Assembly (NCBI RefSeq): GCF_013839515.1
Contig: NZ_JACDNQ010000005.1
Coordinates: 62,001 to 126,000 of the forward strand
Source of the DNA: Natronomonas salinimetallica
Lineage (GTDB): Archaea > Halobacteriota > Halobacteria > Halobacteriales > Haloarculaceae
Reading direction: 5' to 3'
DNA length: 64,000 bases
In this document: piece after piece, positions 56,154 through 64,000 of the stretch
How the letters are laid out: the number at the start of each line of letters is the position of its first letter
How positions within the stretch are numbered: position 1 is the first letter of the stretch
The notes under the pieces: generated by a model
What the model saw: the letters and a program-made list of their open reading frames with translations, nothing else
What the model was told of the DNA's origin: nothing
Databases searched by the model: none
Translations under genes and position numbers: made by a program

Positions 56154-57275
56154 TCACTCCCCGAGGTGTCGTGCGATGATCTCTTTTTGAATCTCGCTCG
56201 TCCCCTCGTAGATCGTCGTGATCTTCGCGTCCCGGTAGTAGCGTTCGACGTCGAAGTCCTTCGTGTAGCCGTAGCCGCCGTGGACCTGTACGGCCTCGCT
56301 TGCGACGTCGACGGCGGTTTCGCTGGCGAAGTACTTCGCCATGCTCGCGGCCATCGGGTCGACGCCCCCCTCGTTCTTCTCGGCGGCGTCCCGCGTCAAC
56401 AGCCGTGCGGCCCGGACGTCCGTCGCCATGTCGGCGAGTTTGTGCGCGATCGCCTGGTGGTCCGCGATGGGCTTGCCGAACTGCTCGCGCTCGTGGGCGT
56501 AGTCGACGGCGGCCCCGAGCGCGGCGTCTGCGACTCCGACCGCCTGGCTTGCGATGGCGATGCGGCCGCCGGTCAGGATCGAAAAGGCCGCCTTGAGCCC
56601 CTCGCCGACCTCCGTGAGCCGGTTGGACGCCGGGATCCGAGCACCGTCGAAAAGCAGCGACGTCGTGTCGCTGGCCCGGAGACCGAGTTTGTCCTCTTTT
56701 TTACCGACCTCGAGGCCGTCGACGTCCTTCGGGACCAGAAACTGCGTCACCGAGTCGGGGTCGTCGGGGTCCGTCTTCGCAAAGAGGATGACGACCCCCG
56801 AACGCGTCCCGTTCGTGATCCACTGTTTCTTGCCGTCGATGACGTACTCGTCGCCATCCGCCCGGGCGACGGTGGTCATCTCCGCGGGGTTCGACCCCGC
56901 GTCCGGTTCCGAGAGCGCGAACGCGCCGACCGGCCGTCCCCGTGCCATGTCGGGGAGCCAACGTTCCTTGTGGTCGTCGGTTCCGAACGTTTCGATGCAG
57001 GCGGTCGCCAGACAGTGAACGGAGAGTGCGGTCGCGACGGACAGATCGCCGCGAGCGAGCGTCTCGTTGACGACGCTGTAGGTCACTTGGTCGGCATTGA
57101 AACCGCCGTACTCCTCGGAGACGGTAAGCCCCGTCAGATCCAACTCGGCGAGGCCGTCCCAGACGTCCTCGGGGAACGTCTGCGTCGCATCGGCCTCGGC
57201 GGCGGCGGGCCGTACCTCTCGTTCGACGAACTCGGAAACAGTCTCCTCGATGAGCGCCCGTTCGGTCGTCGTCAT
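56154..57275 (-). CDS. Acyl-CoA dehydrogenase
   Basis: The 373-residue flavoenzyme is a typical short/medium-chain acyl-CoA dehydrogenase: FALSEPDAGSNPAEMTTVARADG (in parts, about residues 120-142), GKKQWITNGTRSGVVI, RIAIASQAVGVADAAL and QVHGGYGYTKDFDVERYYRDAKITTIYEGTSEIQ (in parts), in which the Glu of IYEGTSEIQ is the catalytic base. It passes electrons to ETF. Together with the dehydrogenase at 55221 it provides beta-oxidation steps. It lies downstream of and convergent with that gene, and next to a second IclR gene. Confidence 0.93.
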   Translation of the reverse strand: MTTTERALIEETVSEFVEREVRPAAAEADATQTFPEDVWDGLAELDLTGLTVSEEYGGFNADQVTYSVVNETLARGDLSVATALSVHCLATACIETFGTDDHKERWLPDMARGRPVGAFALSEPDAGSNPAEMTTVARADGDEYVIDGKKQWITNGTRSGVVILFAKTDPDDPDSVTQFLVPKDVDGLEVGKKEDKLGLRASDTTSLLFDGARIPASNRLTEVGEGLKAAFSILTGGRIAIASQAVGVADAALGAAVDYAHEREQFGKPIADHQAIAHKLADMATDVRAARLLTRDAAEKNEGGVDPMAASMAKYFASETAVDVASEAVQVHGGYGYTKDFDVERYYRDAKITTIYEGTSEIQKEIIARHLGE

Positions 57276-57313
57276 ACCACGCTGTTGTCGTCTACGGTCA
57301 TAATTCGTATGGA

Positions 57314-57377
57314 TTTGATGCGACGGCCCGTCCCGTTCACATGTATTTGATGCGACAGCCCGTCCCGTTCACACGTA
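57314..57377. repeat. 32 bp tandem duplication over the IclR stop codon
   Basis: TTTGATGCGACGGCCCGTCC and its next 12 nt occur at 57314 and 57346 with three differences. The second copy contains the IclR stop codon (57369-57371, minus strand). Confidence 0.85.
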
Positions 57378-58121
57378 ATCCATGTTCACCTGCGTGATAT
57401 TCGCCACCCGCCGGATCGTCATCAGGATCTCCCCGCGGCGGTCCTCGCTCATCCGGCTTTTCGGGCCACAGACGCAGATCGATCCGCGGACGGTGTCGCC
57501 CCGATCGAGAACGGGAACCGCGATGCAGACGAACCCCGCGATCCGTTCGCCCCGGTCGATCGCATAGCCCTGCTCCCGAACGGCCTCGAGTTGTTCACAC
57601 AATACCCCCCGGTCGGTGACGGTCCGTTTCGTGATGGGTTCGAAGGCCTGCTCGTCCAACAGCGCCTCGAGTCGTTCCGAAGTGGTGTGTGCGAGGATCG
57701 CCTTTCCCCCCGCGTTCGCATAGAGCGGTACCCGAGCGCCCGGGTAGGCGGGCAGATCGACGGCGCTTTCGCCCTCCGCGACCGCCAACAACACGCCGTC
57801 ACCGCCCTCCTCGACGATCAGCGTCGCCTGCTCGCCGGTTTCCTCGGCCGCGGCGGACAGTTCGTCGGCGACCGCCGTGTAGATCTCGCGCTGGCGGCGG
57901 TCCCGGTGACCGATCTCCAGGAACCGCGTCGACGTCCGGTATGCGGTCCCGTCTTTGCGGACGTGGCCGGTCGACCGAAGCGCCTGGAGGTAGTCGTGAA
58001 CCGTACTGACCGGCAGCCCTACGTCGTCGGCGAGTTCGGAGACGCCCATCCCGTCGGTTCCGGAGAGGGCGTCGACGATCCGGAACGCGCGCGTCACGGA
58101 TCGGTTTTTTTCTTCGGACAT
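57369..58121 (-). CDS. IclR family transcriptional regulator
   Basis: The 250-residue protein has an N-terminal winged HTH (about residues 8-65: RAFRIVDALSGTDGMGVSELADDVGLPVSTVHDYLQAL in parts) and a C-terminal effector domain (about 75-245: VPLYANAGGKAILAHTT, TKRTVTDRGVLCEQLEAVREQGYAID in parts, GFVCIAVPV). It is a paralogue of the IclR at 51402 and probably controls acyl-CoA genes nearby, such as the upstream-lying dehydrogenase it is co-oriented with. The ATG at 58121 is chosen since upstream sequence in frame is not protein-like. The last residues lie in a 32 bp duplication. Confidence 0.9.
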   Translation of the reverse strand: MSEEKNRSVTRAFRIVDALSGTDGMGVSELADDVGLPVSTVHDYLQALRSTGHVRKDGTAYRTSTRFLEIGHRDRRQREIYTAVADELSAAAEETGEQATLIVEEGGDGVLLAVAEGESAVDLPAYPGARVPLYANAGGKAILAHTTSERLEALLDEQAFEPITKRTVTDRGVLCEQLEAVREQGYAIDRGERIAGFVCIAVPVLDRGDTVRGSICVCGPKSRMSEDRRGEILMTIRRVANITQVNMDYV

Positions 58122-59072
58122 TGGACGATCCACGTCCCGGCTCGAATTAATGCTTTCGGCCTGGCCGAAGCTCTGTCCGGTTTGGTCGCATAACATATAT
58201 GCCGGGCGTATAGGACGTGTCCGTTGCGAAACGGCCCTCCGGCGCGCATCCACGGGGCGTCCTTCGCCGTCTCGACGGTGTGGACCTCGCCGTCTCGACG
58301 GTGTGAGTTCGGCGGGACCTCGCCGTCCCGACGACGTGAGTTCGGTCGGCTTTCGGGTGCATCGAACGATCGATCGGAGACGACGCACCGGAACGCCCGT
58401 CGGACGCCGACGGCGGCGTCCTCGAAGCCACCGAGCCCGTTTTCGGACTTCCAGTGTTCGACGCTGTCGAATACGCGGCCGTGCGGTCCTCACGGAAATA
58501 CCTAACAAAAATAACGTTGTTATTATTTTCTCCCCGTTCACCGGATCTGACCGGCGGTACTGTTTGATAATTTTTATGGCACTTCTTACCTTTTTTCAAT
58601 TAAAAATAGTTTCTGGCTGTTCGAGTAGCCGAGTGCGTATTGGGACGTATACATGGGGGTAGTCAGTTACACGTGTACTATGGCTATTCAGTCACGGATT
58701 CAATAGCCCCGAGAGAACGGTCTCAAACGCACATATACGCACGTACATAGACACCTCTCGGATACGCCGTACTACCGGTCGGTGACGGAGATCACGGCGT
58801 GATACCCGGAACACAAGGCGGCATATTATACAAAAAATGTTATGTAAATATATCTGTTATACTACGCGGAACCGTCACCGACCTGCGGCATCCTGAGACG
58901 TCTCGTATTCGGCCCCAGGGCACTCCCCTCGTATCCCCGTAGATCGGCTGTTAGTGGGCGAGGGCTTTCGGGTCTCTCGTGGCGGCCCGTGGCCCCCCGC
59001 TACCGCCCGAGCGTTTTCGCGGCGCCGGCCCGAAGCGAAAAACGATAAAGCGCTCGCCGTACTGCGTTCCGT
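58122..59072. other. 950 bp intergenic region with AT-rich blocks and a tandem repeat
   Basis: No gene is supported here. A 21 bp repeat (CCTCGCCGTCTCGACGGTGTG type, about 58264-58346) is followed by AT-rich blocks at 58495-58625 and 58835-58865, unusual for this genome. AATAACGTTGTTATT (58507-58521) is a perfect 15 bp palindrome. The block could hold regulatory sites or be a relic of foreign DNA. I find no tRNA and no protein-like small frame. Confidence 0.55.
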
Positions 59073-61604
59073 ATGGAGTACCACGAGGCGGCGAACTTCC
59101 TGTTCGATCTCCGCCGGTATCCGTCCCGAACAGGGGTCGCCCCGACCCGGCGGCTGCTCGACTACCTCGGCGGCTCGGGCGAGGACCTCCGAATCGTCCA
59201 GGTCGGGGGATCGAATGGGAAGGGAAGCACCGCCCGCATGGTCGAGTCCATCCTCCGGGAGGCGGGCTACGATGTCGGACTGTACACGTCTCCACATCTC
59301 GACGACGTCCGAGAGCGGATCCGAATCAACGGCCGCCCCGTCACGAAGCGGGCCGTATGTGAGTACGTCGCGGACGTCCGGCCGTACGTCCGCGATCAGG
59401 CTCCCGACGGCGAACCGCCGACGTTCTTCGAGGCGGTGACGGGGCTTGCGGTCCGGACGTTCGCCCGCGAAAACGTCGACGTCGCCGTCCTCGAGGTCGG
59501 TATCGGTGGCCGACACGACGCGACGAGCGCGCTTTCGCCGGACGCCGCCGCAGTCACAAACGTCACGCTCGAACACGCCGACCTCCTCGGCGATACGATC
59601 GAGGAGATCGCCCGCGACAAGGCCGCGATCGCTCCCGACGACCGAGCGCTCGTGACGGCTGCTGACGGGACGGCGCTCGAGGCGATCACCGGGGTCGCGG
59701 GCGAGACGCTCCGCGTCGGCACGATCGCGGAGGACGGCGATGGGAGTTCAACGACGGCCACCGAAACGGGAGCGGGCGACACCGTCGACGTGTCCGTCGA
59801 GACGGACGGCCGGGCCGGCGTCGAACAGGACGTCACTGTCGTCGGTGACGGGTGGCGTGTCGACACTAGACTCCCGCTTTTGGGCGAACACCAGTGTCGA
59901 AACGCCGGCGTCGCCGCGGCGCTCTGTCGGCAGATCACCGACGCGACGCCGGCCGATATCGAGCGAGGGCTCCGAAACGCCCACTGGCCGGGGCGTTTCG
60001 AGGTGATGGAACGCGCCCCGCTTGTCGTCCTCGATGGGGCGCACAACCCCGGAAGCTGTGCCGGCGTCACCGGGACGCTCTCGACGTTCGAGTACGACGA
60101 TCTGCATCTCGTCTTCGGCGCGATGGCGGATAAAGACCTCCCGGCGATGGTGGCCGAACTGCCGGCCGCCGACGTCGCTTACGCCTGTCGTCCCGAGATC
60201 GGTCGGGCCGAGACGGCCGACTCGGTCGCCGCCATCATGGAGGCCGATGGGCGGGCCGGCCGAATCGAGCGGGCCGGAAGCGTCACCGCCGCGGTCGAGT
60301 CCGCGCTCGCGGCCGCCGGCCCCGGCGATGCGGTCGTCGTCTGTGGTTCGTTGTTCGTCGTCGCCGAGGCCCGGCGGCGGTGGACCGGATCGGCTGTCAG
60401 GAGCGCTGTTCCGGACGCAGCGGCGGCGGGCGACGTCCTCGAACGGGCTGACGTCGCCACGCGGGTCGTCGAGCGCGTCCGGGCCGAAGGCGTCCACGAG
60501 GTCGTGACGGTCCGTGTGAGCCCCCACGGGGCCGACCGCATCGCCAGCGCGTTCCGCTCGATCGGCGGCGAGTGTGCGGTCTCGGCGGTCGAGGCGCTAC
60601 CGTACGAGCGCGTCGAGGCGGTTCTGATGGGGACACACGCGCAGTTCGATCGGCTGATCGACGTCCTCGCGGAGCGTTCGCCGGCGCTCTCGGCACTCGC
60701 CGACGGCATCGAAGGCGAACTCGCCGACGGCATCGAAGGCGAACGTGACACCGGGGACGATCCGGACGCCGGCCGAAACGAGCCAACGCAGCCGTGGGCG
60801 GATGGCACCGCCGTCATGGGAATCCTCAACGTGACACCGGATTCGTTCTACGATGGAGGCCGATACGAGGCACTCGAGGACGCCCTCGACCGTGCCGAAC
60901 GACTGGTCGAGGCGGGGGCCGACATCGTCGACGTCGGCGGGGAGTCGACGCGTCCGAACGCCGACCCCGTCTCGGTCGAGGCGGAACTGGGTCGGGTCGT
61001 CCCGGTCGTCGAAGCGCTCGCGGACGTCGACGTCGCCGTCTCCGTCGACACCCGGAAGGCGGCCGTCGCACGCGCGGCGCTCGACGCGGGTGCGGACGTC
61101 CTCAACGACGTCTCGGGGCTCGAAGATCCCGAGATGCGGCTCGTCGCCGCCGAATACGACGTTCCGGTCGTCGTGATGCACTCGATCAACACGCCGGTCG
61201 ACCCGGACGCCGATATCGCCTACGACGACGTCGTCTCGGACACGCTCGCCGCCCTCGAAGAGCGCGTCCTGCTCGCCGAGAAGGCGGGGTTGGACCGATC
61301 ACAGATCATCGTCGACCCCGGCCTCGGGTTCGGGAAATCCGCCGCCGAGAGCTTCGAGTTGCTCGGTCGCCTCGGGGAGTTCCGATCGCTCGGCTGTCCG
61401 GTATTGGTCGGCCACTCCAGGAAGTCGATGTTCGGACTCGTCGAGCAAGGCGATGTCGACGAGCGACTCGCCGCGACCGTCGCCGCGAGCGCGCTGGCGG
61501 CCGAACGCGGGGCCGACGTCGTCCGGGTACACGACGTCGCAGAGAACGTCGCGGCGGTGAAGACGGCGGCCGCGGCCGAGGAGCCGGGACGCTTCGGGGA
61601 GTAG
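59073..61604 (+). CDS. folCP: Fused folylpolyglutamate synthase / dihydropteroate synthase
   Basis: The 843-residue protein joins FolC (about 1-440: VGGSNGKGSTARMVESIL P-loop at 45-62, EVGIGGRHDATSAL at 139-152, LDGAHNPGSCAGV) and FolP (about 590-843: MGILNVTPDSFYDGGRY, DIVDVGGESTRPNA, VDPGLGFGKS, GHSRKSMFG). FolP condenses pterin diphosphate with p-aminobenzoate and FolC adds glutamates. The fusion is known from haloarchaea (Haloferax FolCP). Between them (about 450-585) is a middle segment VREVV..VSPHGADRIASAFRS and AQFDRLIDVLAER of unknown role, followed by a short tandem-repeat linker. It is a single gene. Confidence 0.93.
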   Translation: MEYHEAANFLFDLRRYPSRTGVAPTRRLLDYLGGSGEDLRIVQVGGSNGKGSTARMVESILREAGYDVGLYTSPHLDDVRERIRINGRPVTKRAVCEYVADVRPYVRDQAPDGEPPTFFEAVTGLAVRTFARENVDVAVLEVGIGGRHDATSALSPDAAAVTNVTLEHADLLGDTIEEIARDKAAIAPDDRALVTAADGTALEAITGVAGETLRVGTIAEDGDGSSTTATETGAGDTVDVSVETDGRAGVEQDVTVVGDGWRVDTRLPLLGEHQCRNAGVAAALCRQITDATPADIERGLRNAHWPGRFEVMERAPLVVLDGAHNPGSCAGVTGTLSTFEYDDLHLVFGAMADKDLPAMVAELPAADVAYACRPEIGRAETADSVAAIMEADGRAGRIERAGSVTAAVESALAAAGPGDAVVVCGSLFVVAEARRRWTGSAVRSAVPDAAAAGDVLERADVATRVVERVRAEGVHEVVTVRVSPHGADRIASAFRSIGGECAVSAVEALPYERVEAVLMGTHAQFDRLIDVLAERSPALSALADGIEGELADGIEGERDTGDDPDAGRNEPTQPWADGTAVMGILNVTPDSFYDGGRYEALEDALDRAERLVEAGADIVDVGGESTRPNADPVSVEAELGRVVPVVEALADVDVAVSVDTRKAAVARAALDAGADVLNDVSGLEDPEMRLVAAEYDVPVVVMHSINTPVDPDADIAYDDVVSDTLAALEERVLLAEKAGLDRSQIIVDPGLGFGKSAAESFELLGRLGEFRSLGCPVLVGHSRKSMFGLVEQGDVDERLAATVAASALAAERGADVVRVHDVAENVAAVKTAAAAEEPGRFGE
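60696..60743. repeat. 24 bp in-frame duplication in the folCP linker
   Basis: CTCGCCGACGGCATCGAAGG and its next 4 nt are repeated exactly (60696 and 60720), coding for ADGIEGEL twice just before the FolP domain. Confidence 0.9.
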
Positions 61605-61617
61605 TCCCGCCCGTCTC

Positions 61618-61687
61618 ATACGGACCGCGGTCGTCGGACGCCGACCCCGTCCCGCGCTCACCGACGGCGTGTGACGGCGGTCCGTAT
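61618..61687. repeat. 70 bp palindromic element with ATACGGACCG ends between convergent genes
   Basis: ATACGGACCG and CGGTCCGTAT are perfect 10 bp terminal inverted repeats. It lies between convergent folCP and DUF555, and its last base is the first base of the DUF555 stop codon (61687-61689), just like the element beside the HEWD gene. It could serve as a bidirectional terminator. Confidence 0.65.
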
Positions 61688-62049
61688 CACGCGTCTTCGT
61701 CTTCGTCCCCCGTGTCGAACGTGTCAATGATTTTCAACGGGACGTCCCGCAACGCGCCGCCGATCTCGCTTTTCGCGATCCGTGAGGCGTGCTGTTCGCT
61801 GTCGGCATTAAACACCTTCATTTCGAGACCCAACCCGACGAGGGCCGTATCGGCGGCGATAAACGCCGAGTCGAACGGTTCGCCACACGCCGGACACGGC
61901 GTCGATCCGACCTCGACTTCCACGTAGTCCATGTCGGCCTCGTTGAGTCGACGGCCGGCCTCGCTGACGGCGACGCCGATCGCATCGTCGATCTCTTCGA
62001 CGTCACGGACCAACCACGCGGCCTCCATCGCGACGAGATAGTTGCTCAT
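61687..62049 (-). CDS. DUF555 family protein
   Basis: The 120-residue protein belongs to the archaeal DUF555 (UPF0212) family: [25 protein letters not shown] at the N terminus (in parts), [20 protein letters not shown], a CPACGEPF motif (about residues 52-59) and [18 protein letters not shown]. The two-Cys motif suggests a metal site or a disulfide, but only one pair is seen, so zinc would need a dimer. The function is unknown. The length is normal for the family. It is convergent with folCP and touches the palindromic element at its stop codon. Confidence 0.9.
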   Translation of the reverse strand: MSNYLVAMEAAWLVRDVEEIDDAIGVAVSEAGRRLNEADMDYVEVEVGSTPCPACGEPFDSAFIAADTALVGLGLEMKVFNADSEQHASRIAKSEIGGALRDVPLKIIDTFDTGDEDEDA

Positions 62050-62080
62050 GTGCGTTCGAAACGGGGCCCGACGGATATCC

Positions 62081-62269
62081 CTATTGTTTCCCGTGTGCCC
62101 ACGGCATCGGGGTCGTCCAGTCGTCCCGCGGACAGACGTCCGGGAGACGTACCGTACAGACGTACCGTACCCACGATGCGGGAGTCTCGTATCGGATCGT
62201 CGCGTCCGCGGCGATGACGACGGCCCCGTCGCAGCTGAACGCTGGTTCGCGGCCGCGCACGTGATTCAA
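62081..62269 (-). CDS. Possible small protein, uncertain
   Basis: The minus-strand frame of 62 residues reads [42 protein letters not shown] and a short C terminus. Its composition is protein-like and it is the only such frame in the 420 bp gap between DUF555 and the small membrane protein. It lacks an ATG (TTG or GTG only), so it may be a real small gene with a weak start, or a decayed remnant. No family is recognised. The remainder of the gap (62280-62472) holds an AT-rich promoter for the plus-strand gene, including a TATATATACT sequence near 62438. Confidence 0.3.
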   Translation of the reverse strand: MNHVRGREPAFSCDGAVVIAADATIRYETPASWVRYVCTVRLPDVCPRDDWTTPMPWAHGKQ

Positions 62270-62472
62270 AACGTACTGATAACGTATCTATAGCGTCTAT
62301 ACCACCACTCCCAGCTATCCACTTCGGTCCGGGTGTCCGGGGTGATATCCGTCTGGGCCCCCCTGGGTATCGAAGCGGGCAGTACTGGCCGGAACCAAGC
62401 GATACTGCGGCCAGTACCGGCCGATGGCGAACAGAAACTATATATACTGAACTCCGCACCCCTCGGAGTAGG

Positions 62473-62646
62473 ATGGCATCCCACCTGTACCGGTCGACAG
62501 TGTTCGTCCTGTACCAGTTCAGCATCGTCCTCGGTATCGTGCTCTGGCCGGTCGCACTCGTCGCGAACCGGGCCGGAATTCCCTTCCCCATCGATCGGCT
62601 CGTCGACCGGCTCGACTCGACGTACGGACGGCTGAGCGAGGATTGA
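62473..62646 (+). CDS. Small haloarchaeal membrane protein, 57 residues
   Basis: A short gene: from ATG 62473 to TGA 62644-62646 it encodes MASHLYRSTVFVLYQFSIVL and then GIVLWPVALVANRAGIPFP, one transmembrane helix followed by a charged tail IDRLVDRLDSTYGRLSED. A TATATATACT box (around 62438-62447) lies about 30 nt upstream. The amphipathic tail and single helix suggest an integral membrane peptide facing the cytosol. Its role is unknown. It is convergent with the sulfhydrylase gene. Confidence 0.65.
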   Translation: MASHLYRSTVFVLYQFSIVLGIVLWPVALVANRAGIPFPIDRLVDRLDSTYGRLSED

Positions 62647-62719
62647 GTGCTCCGCCGCGTCGAGCAGTGGCTGCCGAATCGATTCTCGCCCCCGAGACAG
62701 TATCGAACTCCGCTGCCCC

Positions 62720-62761
62720 CGACGGTGTGAGGAGTCCTTTCGACGGTGTGAGGAGTCCTAC
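62720..62761. repeat. 21 bp tandem duplication over the sulfhydrylase stop codon
   Basis: CGACGGTGTGAGGAGTCCTT(T) occurs twice in a row. The second copy contains the stop codon CTA (62758-62760, minus strand) of the downstream gene. Confidence 0.88.
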
Positions 62762-64000
62762 TTCGTCGCCGCTTCGATCGCCTGATCGAGGTCCTCGATG
62801 ATCGCGTCGACAGCCTCCAACCCGACCGAGAGGCGGACGAGGTCTCCCGTGACGCCACTCGCCTGCTGTTCTTCTTCGGTGAGCTGTTGATGCGTCGTAC
62901 TCGCTGGGTGGATAATCAGCGTTTTCGCGTCCCCGACGTTGGCGAGCAGGCTTGCGAGTTCGACCTCGTTGCCCAGTTGCCGACCGGCCTCATAGCCCTC
63001 GGCGAGTCCGAACGTGATCATGCCGCCGTAGCCACCGTCGAGGTATTTGCTCGCGTTGTCGTGCGTTTCGTGTGATTCGAGGCCCGGATAATTAACCCAC
63101 GACACCTCGGGGTGGCCCTCCAGGTATTCGGCGACGGCCATCGCGTTCTCGCTGTGTCGTTCCACCCGCAGCGGGAGCGTCTCGACTTTCTGGAGTGTCA
63201 CCCACGCATCGAAGGGGGACTGGTGGTTCCCCAGATCACGGAGCCCTCGGGCGCGGGCGGCGTACGTGAACGCGGCGTCCCCGAACCGCTCGGCGAAGTT
63301 GACGCCGTGGTAGGCCGGGTTCTCCTCGCTGATTTCCGAGTAGTCCCACTCGTCCCACGGGGAGTTTCCGGAGTCGACGAGCACGCCGCCGATGGTGGAG
63401 CCGCTTCCGTGGATCCACTTGGTGGTGGAGTGCCAGACGAGGTCCGCCCCGTACTCGAACGGCCGGCAGAGATACGGCGTCGCGAAGGTGTTGTCGACGA
63501 ACAACGGGATGTCGTTGTCGTGTGCGATGTCCGCGAGCCGTTCGAGATCCGGGGTGACGAGCGCCGGATTCCCGATCGTTTCGACGTGGAGTAGGGCGGT
63601 GTCCTCGTCGATCGCTTCCTCGTAGGCCTCGTAATCGAGCGTGTCGACGAACTTCGTCGAGACGCCGCGACGCTCGACGGTGTGGGTGAAATACGTGTAG
63701 GTTCCCCCGTACAGCGCAGAGGAGCTCACGATGTTATCGCCGTTTTCGGCCAACAGGAAGATCGCGAGGTCGAGTGCCGCCATGCCGCTCGAGGTCGTGA
63801 TTGCCCCGATTCCGCCTTCGAGTGTTGCCAGGCGGTTCTCGAGGGTCATCGTCGTCGGATTCTGAATCCGACTGTAGATGTTTTTGCCCGCATAGGCCGC
63901 GGCGTACGCTGCCGGTTCGGCGTCGAGCGCAAACAGCTCTGCTGCGTGTTCGTCGTCGTCGAATACGTACGACGTCGTCTGGTAGATCGGTGGTGCGCGT
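62758..64000 (-). CDS. O-acetylhomoserine sulfhydrylase-type PLP enzyme, 5' end outside window
   Basis: The 414 codons in the window encode a Cys/Met metabolism PLP-dependent enzyme. The frame is open to the right edge (reads PPIYQTTSYVFDDDEHAAEL, KNIYSRIQNPTTMTLENRLA), so the true start is outside. The PLP Lys lies in LVWHSTTKWIHGSGSTIGG; VDNTFATPYLCRPFEYGADL and TTSSGMAALDLAIFLL also match. The C-terminal LVRLSVGLEAVDAIIEDL is standard. It would make homocysteine from O-acetylhomoserine and sulfide. The stop codon lies in a 21 bp duplication. Confidence 0.93.
   Translation of the reverse strand, partial: RAPPIYQTTSYVFDDDEHAAELFALDAEPAAYAAAYAGKNIYSRIQNPTTMTLENRLATLEGGIGAITTSSGMAALDLAIFLLAENGDNIVSSSALYGGTYTYFTHTVERRGVSTKFVDTLDYEAYEEAIDEDTALLHVETIGNPALVTPDLERLADIAHDNDIPLFVDNTFATPYLCRPFEYGADLVWHSTTKWIHGSGSTIGGVLVDSGNSPWDEWDYSEISEENPAYHGVNFAERFGDAAFTYAARARGLRDLGNHQSPFDAWVTLQKVETLPLRVERHSENAMAVAEYLEGHPEVSWVNYPGLESHETHDNASKYLDGGYGGMITFGLAEGYEAGRQLGNEVELASLLANVGDAKTLIIHPASTTHQQLTEEEQQASGVTGDLVRLSVGLEAVDAIIEDLDQAIEAATK

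Noticed and set aside
58150-58662. 170-codon plus-strand frame in the large intergenic region
   Set aside because: It runs through a tandem repeat and an AT-rich block, and its composition (Arg/Ser-rich then Ile/Phe-rich) does not fit a haloarchaeal protein. No start signal was seen.

Overview
The window is a 64 kb piece of a haloarchaeal (class Halobacteria) chromosome. GC is very high, the proteins are strongly acidic, many promoters are archaeal TATA boxes about 25-30 nt upstream of the start codon (leaderless mRNAs), and several families are typical of haloarchaea: HEWD small proteins, DUF555, DUF63, a fused FolC-FolP, DUF7537-like lipoproteins and an archaellar FlaD/E domain. There is no rRNA and no CRISPR array. 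One tRNA gene, Leu(CAA), is present.

Layout. 1-10 kb: a HAD-IIA phosphatase fragment, then a 9.5 kb block bounded by two inverted copies of a 110 bp palindromic element. The block holds two bacterial-PH-like membrane proteins, DUF2071, a macro-domain protein, a PPOX-like protein, an aldo/keto reductase and a three-gene ABC exporter operon in which one permease is fused to a PrsW-type intramembrane protease. 10-26 kb: YqeC-like protein, tRNA-Leu with a duplicated 3' end (integration scar), inositol-phosphatase family, DUF63, an AIR-synthase-like protein beside a decayed histidine kinase, an orphan FlaD/E-domain protein divergent from a Cys-rich protein, a PEBP lipoprotein, a GCS2-family ligase, TraB plus M50 membrane proteins in overlap, and PurM. 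26-31 kb: HTH-CBS regulator, glycosyltransferase, an internally deleted S9 peptidase relic, a GNAT enzyme, Usp, a broken IS6-type transposase and bioB with a BirA-like operator.

31.7-58 kb is a large acyl-CoA metabolism region: acetyl/acyl-CoA synthetase, a PaaK-like protein, a complete LivKFGHM-type ABC importer with an acyl-CoA synthetase gene inside the operon, acyl-CoA dehydrogenase, biotin carboxylase-BCCP, carboxyltransferase, MaoC hydratase, IclR plus an acyl-CoA-ligase homologue with altered core motifs, a tandem VOC protein, methylmalonyl-CoA mutase large subunit, 3-hydroxyacyl-CoA dehydrogenase, a second acyl-CoA dehydrogenase and a second IclR. My reading is uptake of a carboxylic acid, CoA activation, then beta-oxidation-like and carboxylation steps with an exit through propionyl/methylmalonyl-CoA. 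The substrate cannot be told from sequence. 59-64 kb: FolCP, DUF555, a 57-residue membrane protein and a partial O-acetylhomoserine sulfhydrylase.

Two kinds of non-coding structure run through the window. The first is a set of short palindromic elements ending in ATACTG...CAGTAT (and a second set with ATACGGAC ends); some element ends fall where a TATA box is expected. The second is a series of at least fifteen short tandem duplications (units 11-45 bp), most of which sit at gene ends and often include the stop or start codon.
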